Assembly (NCBI GenBank): GCA_014846175.1
Contig: RKAV01000057.1
Coordinates: 1-16,337, forward strand
Length of the DNA stretch: 16,337 nucleotides
Direction: 5' to 3'
Source of the DNA: a bacterium
GTDB taxonomy: Bacteria > Bacillota_I > Bacilli_A > RF39 > UBA660
Shown here: positions 7,162 to 13,929 of the stretch, in pieces
Position numbering within the stretch: position 1 is the first letter of the stretch
Layout: each line of letters begins with the position of its first letter
The notes under the pieces: generated by a model
The model's input: the letters and a program-made list of their open reading frames with translations, nothing else
What the model was told of the DNA's origin: nothing
Database searches by the model: none
Position numbers and translations under genes: made by a program

Positions 7162-7170
7162 TGATATAAT
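7162..7170 (+). promoter_or_regulatory. Extended -10 promoter of the cohesin-dockerin operon
   Basis: TGATATAAT is a perfect extended -10 element (TG-N-TATAAT). The -35 position holds only a poor match (GTCAAA, 7142-7147, 17-base spacer). A strong Shine-Dalgarno site (GGGGAGGTG, 7181-7189) follows, 5 bases before the ATG at 7195. Confidence 0.7.
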
Positions 7171-7194
7171 TTAGATACTAGGGGAGGTGTCTTT

Positions 7195-9003
7195 ATGAAG
7201 AATAAGTATTTACTTATTTTAACTACTTTAATTATACTTTTACTAACACCAAGTGTAGATGCTAAAGAATATATTGTTTTAAATACTCCTAAAGCTTTTA
7301 AAGATAGTCCATCAGGTACTAGAATAGCATCTATTGGTGATGAAGGAGTATTACTTACACTTAGTAAAGTTGTAGTTCTTGAGAAGACTGATACTAGTGG
7401 CTATGGTTGTAGATCAAACTGGTATAAGGTATCTTATCAAGATGTAACTGGTTATATTTGTTCAAGTAATCAAAGTATAATAGAAGAAAAAGATGTTGAT
7501 TTAGAAGCTGACTTTGAAAAAGAAATGCTTGCTAAAGGTTTTAACAAAAGTTATTTATCAGCCCTTAAAAACCTACATGAGAAACATCCTAACTGGATAT
7601 TTAATGCTCTTAAGACTAATTTAGATTATAATGAAGCAGTAAGAAATGAAACAATAGGAGAAATATCTTTAATAAATGGAACAGATGAGTCTTTAAGAAA
7701 GAAAGATGAGTATGGTAATTATATTGAATCAGTTAAAGAAAAAGGTTGGTATCAAGCAAGTGCTGGAGCAGTAAGTTATTATATGGATCCTAGAAACTTT
7801 TTAACTGATGAGGGAATATTTATGTTTGAAAACTTACAGTATAATAAGAATGTTCAAACACAAGATACAGTTAAAAGTATAACTGCTAATACCTTTATGA
7901 ATACTAATGAATATTTAAATTATTTTATGAAAGCAGCAGAAAAGTCAGGAGCAAGTCCTACTTATCTTGCAAGTCGAGTAAAACAAGAAAAGGGTGCTAA
8001 TGGTTCAACTGGTGTTGATGGAGCGAAATTTACTTTTTCCAAAGACTATGAATGTATAAATCGCTATCGTAATAGTGATAACTGGACTATTTTAAATAAC
8101 TGTGGAACAGATACCTCTTATAGTGGTATATATAATTTTTATAATATTGGAGCTTATGGAAGTTATCAAAGTCCTGTAATTAGAGGACTAATCTGGGCAA
8201 ACGGTGGTTATGATGGTAGTGTAACTAGTTATATGCGACCATGGAATAGTAAAGAAAAAGCTATTATTGGTGGAAGCTTATATATTGTCAACGGTTATAT
8301 AAGTGTTAATCAACATACTCTTTATTTACAAAAATTCAATGTAAGTCCTAACGCTTTAAATTCAACTTATACTCATCAATATATGTCTAATATTAAAGCT
8401 CCAGTTAGTGAAGCTTTAACGATGTATAAAAGTTATAAGAAAAATGATTTATTAGATAAAACTTATGAATTTTTAATACCTGTTTATGAAAATATGCCAG
8501 GAGTTAGTGAAACACCAAAAACTGATGATGATAAACCAGTAACACCACCAGAAGAAGTACCAGTAATTAAGATAGATGATGCCATAATTGCTAGCAGATA
8601 TCGTTTAAATAGTAACTATATTTCGGGAATAGAAGTAAATACTTCTAAAACTAATTTAGAAAATACTCTTAAAACTATATATAATGGTTTATCAGTTGTT
8701 AGTTTAAAAGATAAATATGGTAATAATAAAAATGATGCTTTAGCAACTGGTGATGTAGTTAGTATTTCTAATTCTAAAGATACTAAAGAATACAAAGTAG
8801 TTATCTATGGAGATAATAATGGTGATGGTAATACAAGTATTATAGATTTATTAAGAGTTCAAAAATACTTACTTGGTAATAACAACTTAAGTGATGCTGA
8901 ATTAATTGCTAGTGACGTTGATAAAGATGGTTTAATTACCGTAGTAGATTTATTAAGAATTCAAAAGACCTTATTAGGTTATAATAAAATAGAACAGAAA
9001 TGA
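7195..9003 (+). CDS. Secreted glucosaminidase with SH3 and C-terminal dockerin
   Basis: A 602-residue exported peptidoglycan hydrolase. A signal peptide (residues 1-23, cut after VDA) leads to an SH3-type wall-binding domain (~24-92) with a likely C72-C89 disulfide. The catalytic domain (~105-400) resembles endo-beta-N-acetylglucosaminidases of the LytB/LytD type: HPNWIFNALKT, DPRNFLTDEGIFMFENLQY, and YLASRVKQEKG, where E265 is the probable catalytic glutamate. Pro/Thr-rich linker ~443-460. A small beta-rich module (~462-537) precedes a type I dockerin (~538-598) with two complete calcium loops: D540-x-N542-x-D544-x-N546-x-S548-x-x-D551 and D574-x-D576-x-D578-x-L580-x-T582-x-x-D585. Each is followed by a matching helix, LLRVQKYLLG and LLRIQKTLLG. 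It heads a four-gene operon whose next gene encodes a cohesin-like membrane protein. Hydrolase class is confident; the exact bond cut is inferred. Confidence 0.92.
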   Translation: MKNKYLLILTTLIILLLTPSVDAKEYIVLNTPKAFKDSPSGTRIASIGDEGVLLTLSKVVVLEKTDTSGYGCRSNWYKVSYQDVTGYICSSNQSIIEEKDVDLEADFEKEMLAKGFNKSYLSALKNLHEKHPNWIFNALKTNLDYNEAVRNETIGEISLINGTDESLRKKDEYGNYIESVKEKGWYQASAGAVSYYMDPRNFLTDEGIFMFENLQYNKNVQTQDTVKSITANTFMNTNEYLNYFMKAAEKSGASPTYLASRVKQEKGANGSTGVDGAKFTFSKDYECINRYRNSDNWTILNNCGTDTSYSGIYNFYNIGAYGSYQSPVIRGLIWANGGYDGSVTSYMRPWNSKEKAIIGGSLYIVNGYISVNQHTLYLQKFNVSPNALNSTYTHQYMSNIKAPVSEALTMYKSYKKNDLLDKTYEFLIPVYENMPGVSETPKTDDDKPVTPPEEVPVIKIDDAIIASRYRLNSNYISGIEVNTSKTNLENTLKTIYNGLSVVSLKDKYGNNKNDALATGDVVSISNSKDTKEYKVVIYGDNNGDGNTSIIDLLRVQKYLLGNNNLSDAELIASDVDKDGLITVVDLLRIQKTLLGYNKIEQK

Positions 9004-9013
9004 GATGATTTAA

Positions 9014-10336
9014 ATGACTAAAAAGAAAAAAATTATTTTCCTTCTTCTTTCCCTTTTCTTTTTTTGTGGTATTGATAATGTTTTTGCTGCTACTATTAGT
9101 GTAGCAGGAACTACTAGTCAAGGTGTAGTAGGAGGAGGTGTTACAGTTAATGTAACAGTTAATGAACCATCAGGACTAGGAGCATGGGAATTTAATCTTT
9201 CTTATGACAGTAGTATTTTAACTCTTAATAGTGGTCAAACACATGTAGTTGATTATGTACAAAGTCCTGGTCAAACAAGAAAGACTTATTCTTATAAATT
9301 TACCGTTAAAAAAGAAGGTAATGCCAATATAGGTATTGCATCATCTAACTTTGTTTCTTATGATGAACAAACAAGATCAGCTCCCAAAGATTCAACTACT
9401 ATAAATTGTATTAAAAGAGAAACAATTATTAAAAACTATAGTAGTAATAATAATTTGAAAAGTCTAGGGGTAAAAGATCATCAAATATCACCAGAATTCA
9501 ATAAAAATGAACTTAATTATACTTTAGAAGTAGAAAATGATGTAAAAAAAATAACTATTGAAGGTAGTAAAGAAGATAATAAAAGTAGTATTACAGGTCT
9601 TGGAGAAAAAGAAGTACATGAAGGGGCAAACCCCTTTGATATTGTAGTAACGGCAGAAAATGGTACTACTAAGACATATCACTTAACAGTAAATGTAAAA
9701 GAATTAGATCCAATTAATGTTAAAGTAGATAAAAAAGGAATGACAGTTATTCAAAAAGAAGAAGAACTAGATGATAAAGTACCTAATCACTTTGAAAAGA
9801 CTACTGTAAAAATAAATGATAAAGATGTTTTAGCTTATGAAAATAAAGTTTTAAAACTAACTATAGTAGCTTTAAAAGACGATAAGGGAAATATTACTTT
9901 CTATGAATATAAAGATAATAACTACAAACTATATAAACAACTAACTAGTGGTAATATTTCTATACATATATTAGATGATACTAAAAAGATACCTAAAGGT
10001 TATTCTTCTTATAAGAGTAAGATAGATAATGTAGAGTATTTAGTTTATAAAATTAATAAAGAAGATTCTTTTTTCTTAATTTATGGAGAAAATATTGAAA
10101 CTGGTAAAAAAAGTTTATATAATTATGATGAGGTAGAAAAAACTATTCAAAGATATAATAAAGTAGAAACTAAGAGTAATAATAATCAAAAATATCTTAT
10201 TCTTGGACTATTAGGTTTAGTTTTATTACTTCTTCTTATCTTATTAATATTACTTGGTAGTAATAAAAGAAATAAGAAAAATAAAAAAATTAGAAAAAGA
10301 ATTGAGGAAAAATATGATGGAAAAGAAAAGTTCTAA
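9014..10336 (+). CDS. Membrane-anchored cohesin-domain protein
   Basis: A 440-residue surface protein. Signal peptide residues 1-25 (cut after VFA). Residues ~27-125 read as a cohesin domain: TISVAGTTSQGVVGGGVTVN, then GLGAWEFNLSYDSSILTL (the hallmark cohesin strand pattern), then KFTVKKEGNANIGIASSNF. Residues ~148-228 match a cadherin-like beta-sandwich (LKSLGVKDHQISPEF, LNYTLEVEN, TKTYHLTVNV). Residues ~230-385 form a second extracellular beta-rich region I do not recognise. A membrane helix (~395-416, YLILGLLGLVLLLLLILL) is followed by a Lys/Arg-rich cytoplasmic tail, giving an outside-facing cohesin. The gene lies 10 bases after the dockerin enzyme's stop and has a GAGATGAT ribosome site. 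Most simply it is the receptor holding the dockerin enzyme at the membrane. The cohesin call rests on pattern recognition without a profile search. Confidence 0.8.
   Translation: MTKKKKIIFLLLSLFFFCGIDNVFAATISVAGTTSQGVVGGGVTVNVTVNEPSGLGAWEFNLSYDSSILTLNSGQTHVVDYVQSPGQTRKTYSYKFTVKKEGNANIGIASSNFVSYDEQTRSAPKDSTTINCIKRETIIKNYSSNNNLKSLGVKDHQISPEFNKNELNYTLEVENDVKKITIEGSKEDNKSSITGLGEKEVHEGANPFDIVVTAENGTTKTYHLTVNVKELDPINVKVDKKGMTVIQKEEELDDKVPNHFEKTTVKINDKDVLAYENKVLKLTIVALKDDKGNITFYEYKDNNYKLYKQLTSGNISIHILDDTKKIPKGYSSYKSKIDNVEYLVYKINKEDSFFLIYGENIETGKKSLYNYDEVEKTIQRYNKVETKSNNNQKYLILGLLGLVLLLLLILLILLGSNKRNKKNKKIRKRIEEKYDGKEKF
10304..10307 (+). promoter_or_regulatory. Ribosome binding site inside the upstream gene, deciding the start at 10314
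   Basis: GAGG lies 6 bases before the ATG at 10314 (9 before a second ATG at 10317). An in-frame ATG farther upstream at 10254 lies within the membrane-helix codons of the cohesin gene, has no such site, and would put a Lys/Arg stretch translated from the wrong frame at the N-terminus. Confidence 0.7.
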
Positions 10337-10883
10337 GAAGATAGTATTATGGGCTTTAGGAGGAGTTTTTCTACTACTTATTATTATTGTAGTTATCTAT
10401 TTTATAATTGGATATAAAAATGATCAAATAGAATCTAAAAAGAAAATAGATAGTGTTATTACAAGTTATAATACTTTTAAGTTACATATAGATTCTTTTA
10501 ATAAAGAACGAGATAACTTTTATCAAGAAGTAATGAAAGATATGTATTATGAAGATTTAAAAAATAATGATACTAAGTATAAAGAAATTATTAATAATTA
10601 TTCTAAAACTATTGAACCATTAGAAGAAGATTATAAGGTTTTAAAGGATAAATGTGTTGATGTTTTATATCCTGATGTTTCTGTTAATAATAAATGTGAA
10701 GCTTTTGTAATTGGATATGAGAAAGCTATAAATTCTTATGTTAGCGATATTAAAAAATATAATGAAAATATTAAAGATTATAATGATGTTTTAGAAGAAA
10801 CTGATACTAAAATAGAAGAGGTTAAGTTAACTATCGATTATATTGATGTAGATGGTGATAGAAAATATTTAGGAAAGAATTAA
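10314..10883 (+). CDS. Small membrane protein with extracellular coiled coil, unknown function
   Basis: About 189 residues; I do not recognise the family. A Lys-rich start (MMEKKSSKK) is followed by one membrane helix (IVLWALGGVFLLLIIIVVIY) and then ~155 Lys/Asp/Glu/Asn-rich residues with heptad-like spacing. This suggests a long helical or coiled-coil extracellular stalk, with N-terminus inside. Two cysteines (in KDKCVDV and NNKCEAF) are 14-15 residues apart and could form a disulfide loop between two helices. The first codons overlap the last 23 bases of the cohesin gene, implying translational coupling. It sits third in the cohesin-dockerin operon, 10 bases before the phosphodiester glycosidase. 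A spacer or scaffold role at the membrane is a guess from layout only. Confidence 0.8.
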   Translation: MMEKKSSKKIVLWALGGVFLLLIIIVVIYFIIGYKNDQIESKKKIDSVITSYNTFKLHIDSFNKERDNFYQEVMKDMYYEDLKNNDTKYKEIINNYSKTIEPLEEDYKVLKDKCVDVLYPDVSVNNKCEAFVIGYEKAINSYVSDIKKYNENIKDYNDVLEETDTKIEEVKLTIDYIDVDGDRKYLGKN

Positions 10884-10893
10884 AGGGTGAGTT

Positions 10894-11973
10894 ATGGAAG
10901 ATTTAGAAAAAACAGTTATTATGCCAAGTCTTAGGGTAAAAGAAATTGAACCTAAAAAGAAGAAGAAAAAGAAAAATATTAAACTTATTATTAGTAGTTT
11001 AATAGTAATTATTAGTAGTTTAGGTTTATTTCTCTTATATGGACCTTTTAATTTCTTTCGTGATTTTTGGATAACTTCAGCAATGACAACTATGACTCAT
11101 CAATATTTAGCTACTTGGTTTTATAATGATGAAGTAATTAATAAGATTTTAGCTAAGAATCACATGGTAGAAGTAAATGATACTACTAATCCGGATTTAG
11201 TTAATATAAGTGATTATGATAATAAACAAACTATTTATAAAAATGAATATGAAAAACAAATATTAGAGCATGAAGAAGGGGCTTTATATAAAGTTATTGA
11301 TATTAAAGGTGCATCTTATCAAGGCTATTTAGTAGCAGTATATGATCCATCAAGAATATCGATTGCTACTACTAAGTATTTAGGTAAAAGGGGAGAAGCT
11401 ATTACAACTGTGGCTAAAAGAGAAAATGCTATTATTGCTATGAATGCCGGTGGATTTTATGACCCTGATTGGAATAGTAATGGAGCACTTCCACATGGTA
11501 CTGTTATTTCTAATGGGAAAGTAGTAAGTGACTATGATGATGCTAATGTTGGTGGTGGTTTTGTTGGATTTACGAAAGAAAATAAGTTAGTACTTGGTAA
11601 ATTTACGAAAGAGCAAGCAGTTAATATGGGAATACGTGATGCAATTGAGTTTGGTCCATTCTTAATTGTTAATGGTAAGAGTAGCTTTGTTAAAGGTAAT
11701 GGTGGTTGGGGTATCGCACCTCGTACTGCTATAGGACAAAGAAGTGATGGAATAGTATTATTCTTAGTAATTAATGGTCGACTTGCCACTAGTATTGGAG
11801 CAGATATGGGAGATTTAACAGAAATTATGGAAAACTATGGTGCAGTTAATGCTGCTAATATGGATGGAGGAAGTTCTTCAGAGTTAGTTATTAATAATAA
11901 AATAATAAATCATCCTGTGGCAGCTGGTACAAATGGTTTAAGAGATATGCCTACTTTCTGGGTAGTTAAATAG
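10894..11973 (+). CDS. Membrane-anchored phosphodiester glycosidase (NAGPA-like domain)
   Basis: A 359-residue protein with a cytoplasmic start (MEDLEKTVIMPSLRV then seven lysines), one membrane helix (residues ~29-49) and an extracellular C-terminal domain (~130-359). That domain carries the landmarks of the phosphodiester glycosidase family, first known from the enzyme that uncovers mannose-6-phosphate: IIAMNAGGFYD (182-190), APRTAIGQRSDG (275-286), VLFLVINGR and AANMDGGSSSELV (320-332). Bacterial members act on, or are linked with, exopolysaccharide and teichoic-acid-type glycosyl phosphodiesters; the substrate here is unknown. It is the last gene of the operon, with ribosome site AGGGTGAG and a terminator overlapping its stop codon. 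Together with a wall glucosaminidase it suggests remodelling of wall glycan and attached polymers. Confidence 0.88.
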   Translation: MEDLEKTVIMPSLRVKEIEPKKKKKKKNIKLIISSLIVIISSLGLFLLYGPFNFFRDFWITSAMTTMTHQYLATWFYNDEVINKILAKNHMVEVNDTTNPDLVNISDYDNKQTIYKNEYEKQILEHEEGALYKVIDIKGASYQGYLVAVYDPSRISIATTKYLGKRGEAITTVAKRENAIIAMNAGGFYDPDWNSNGALPHGTVISNGKVVSDYDDANVGGGFVGFTKENKLVLGKFTKEQAVNMGIRDAIEFGPFLIVNGKSSFVKGNGGWGIAPRTAIGQRSDGIVLFLVINGRLATSIGADMGDLTEIMENYGAVNAANMDGGSSSELVINNKIINHPVAAGTNGLRDMPTFWVVK

Positions 11974-11989
11974 CACTTTTGTGCTTTTT
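11972..11989 (+). terminator. Short intrinsic terminator ending the cohesin-dockerin operon
   Basis: The 5-bp stem AGCAC (11972-11976) / GTGCT (11981-11985) with a TTTT loop is followed by a T-rich tract (TTTTCTTTTT). The left arm includes part of the TAG stop codon. The stem is short, but the tract and position are convincing. Confidence 0.75.
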
Positions 11990-12007
11990 CTTTTTCCTTA
12001 AAAATGC

Positions 12008-12037
12008 TTGACATATAACTGATACGATAAGTATAAT
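12008..12037 (+). promoter_or_regulatory. Strong promoter of the SEC-C protein - acyl-activating enzyme operon
   Basis: Perfect -35 TTGACA (12008-12013), 18-base spacer and perfect -10 TATAAT (12032-12037). This is the closest to consensus in the window. The ~45-base leader contains a small hairpin (GAAGTA 12050-12055 / TACTTC 12060-12065) before the Shine-Dalgarno site GGAGAG (12080-12085). Confidence 0.9.
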
Positions 12038-12090
12038 CAACATATAAGTGAAGTAAAAGTACTTCCATAAAAAAAGAATGGAGAGAATTT

Positions 12091-13917
12091 ATGAATGAAG
12101 TAAACAATGTATTTAGAACATTGACATTAAAAGATAATAAAAATACTGAACTTGTAGATTGTTTAAATCAATTAAGTGATGAAACATTAGATTCCCTTTG
12201 TCTAACTTATAAATCACTTTATGATAAAAAGATACCTAACAAACTTAATAGAGATGAAAAAATAAAAGAATTAGTAAAAATAATACCTGAGGTTTTTAAA
12301 GAAATTATTACATCAGTTGATTACACTGATATTAAATTATTTGAAAATATACTTAAAGAAATAGAATTTACGTCTCAAGCATTTGTTTTCTTAACTAGTG
12401 GATTTATTTATTTATATGAAAATGATGTAATATTACCTGATGAATTAAAAGAAATTTATGAAAAAGAAATAACGGAAGAATTTATTGAAACAAAAAGGAA
12501 AGAACAAGCAGATCATTATTGCCATTCTTACTTAATGATTAATGGAATTATGCCTATAGAAGTAATGAAAGATATACTAATTAATCACCATAAACTTAAT
12601 GTCACAGAAGAAGAAATAAATGGATTTTTAGATGAAGTTATGGTTTTAAATGATTATTATAGTATTGGAGGACCTGATTTATTAGAAAATTTAAAACCAT
12701 TAAAAAAAGATATACCATATCTTAAATTTACAAATGAAGAAGTAGAAGAATACTCTGGATTTATTGGAAACTTATTGGACAAAATTAGTAAGATTTTAAC
12801 TGAAAAACATAAAGAATTATCTGTAACTATACTTTTAAATGTTATTTTTGGAGCAAATTTAGAAGAAAATGAGTTTTTAACTCTTAACTTATCTAAAAGA
12901 GAAATAAGAAGTATAATAGATATAAATAATAAATATAGCTCAGTTATAAGATACTGGCCTTATAATGGTAGAACAATTGGAGAATATGATACTTTAAATG
13001 TAGCAAAAGATGCCTGCTTTGAAAGTAAGTTATCAGATTGTTCTATAGATAATTGTTTGGATAATATTGATGAACTTTATCTAGATGATAAATGTTCTAA
13101 AGTTAATACTTTAAATAAATTAGAAGAATTAATTGATTCTGGTGATATAGAGCTAAATAAGTTATTATCTATTAATAATAAAAGTATTTATGAACAAGCA
13201 ATTGATGTAAAATATTTTGATTATGGTTTCTTATATTTCTATAAAGATGGAAAAGATATTAAGTATTTAGTTACTGATGAAGTAATTAATAGATTAAAAG
13301 GGGATGATACTTTTATAGATGAAGAAGATGATGCATTAATTGATTCTTATATACAAATGAATGGTGTAATTAAAAAAGAAAAGTTACAAGAATTATTAAA
13401 GAATCAAGGAAATGATTATTCAATAGAAGAGCTAGATAAGTTAGTTTTAAATGACTATTATATTTTAGATGATAAGTATTATAGTATTTTTGAAGATAAA
13501 GAAATTGTTAATTTTGATGATATATTAAGAAGCAAGGAGAAATTTGGAAAGTATAAAGAATATGATAATAGTACTTTTTATGAAGAAATTGAGTTTACGC
13601 ACCAACTTATTAGTATTATAAACAATTATGCTGATAACGAAGAAATCTTTAGTGCATTAATGTTTTTTGCTAAGACTAATAGGTTTACTAAGGATTTTGT
13701 AGGACATGTATTAACTGAATATGGGATAAATCTTAAAGTTAGAGATGAGTTATTTAACTTATATAATGAATATAAGTCAGTTATTAGTGTATGGCCTTAT
13801 AATGGTTATTCAGTAACAGAATATAATGAAATGCAAAAAGCGATTAAGAAAGTAGGTCGTAATGATCCTTGTCTATGTGGTTCAGGGCTTAAATATAAAA
13901 AGTGTTGTGGAAGGTAA
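12091..13917 (+). CDS. Large internally duplicated protein ending in a SEC-C zinc motif
   Basis: A 608-residue, probably cytoplasmic, acidic protein of unrecognised family. The only known module is the C-terminal SEC-C motif (residues ~588-608, VGRNDPCLCGSGLKYKKCCGR shortened to its ligands C594, C596, C605 and C606/H-equivalent), a zinc-binding tail like that of SecA and of many stand-alone proteins. The rest is predicted mostly helical. Two long segments look like a tandem duplication. VLNDYY occurs at ~N187 and LNDYY at ~N454. Upstream of these are INGIMPIEVMKDIL and MNGVIKKEKLQELL. Later come YSSVIRYWPYNG (W289) followed by EY, and YKSVISVWPYNG (W568) followed by EY. The offset is 267-279 residues. 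There is no signal peptide or membrane segment. It is first in an operon with a strong promoter and lies 12 bases before the acyl-activating enzyme. Function unknown. Confidence 0.85.
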   Translation: MNEVNNVFRTLTLKDNKNTELVDCLNQLSDETLDSLCLTYKSLYDKKIPNKLNRDEKIKELVKIIPEVFKEIITSVDYTDIKLFENILKEIEFTSQAFVFLTSGFIYLYENDVILPDELKEIYEKEITEEFIETKRKEQADHYCHSYLMINGIMPIEVMKDILINHHKLNVTEEEINGFLDEVMVLNDYYSIGGPDLLENLKPLKKDIPYLKFTNEEVEEYSGFIGNLLDKISKILTEKHKELSVTILLNVIFGANLEENEFLTLNLSKREIRSIIDINNKYSSVIRYWPYNGRTIGEYDTLNVAKDACFESKLSDCSIDNCLDNIDELYLDDKCSKVNTLNKLEELIDSGDIELNKLLSINNKSIYEQAIDVKYFDYGFLYFYKDGKDIKYLVTDEVINRLKGDDTFIDEEDDALIDSYIQMNGVIKKEKLQELLKNQGNDYSIEELDKLVLNDYYILDDKYYSIFEDKEIVNFDDILRSKEKFGKYKEYDNSTFYEEIEFTHQLISIINNYADNEEIFSALMFFAKTNRFTKDFVGHVLTEYGINLKVRDELFNLYNEYKSVISVWPYNGYSVTEYNEMQKAIKKVGRNDPCLCGSGLKYKKCCGR

Positions 13918-13929
13918 TAAGGTGTTAAT

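Noticed and set aside
8990..9025. UGA-as-Trp (Mollicutes) genetic code
   Set aside because: The dockerin gene ends in TGA right after its final helix and the next gene starts 10 bases later. Trp is written TGG in every gene, so the standard bacterial code fits.
12050..12065. Leader hairpin GAAGTA/TACTTC before the SEC-C gene as a regulatory element
   Set aside because: The stem is only 6 bp and A/T-rich, with no alternative pairing or terminator, so it is within what chance gives in such DNA.
11532..12107. Two minus-strand open frames over the glycosidase end and the following spacer
   Set aside because: They lie antisense to conserved glycosidase motifs, a terminator and a strong promoter, with no family resemblance or ribosome site.
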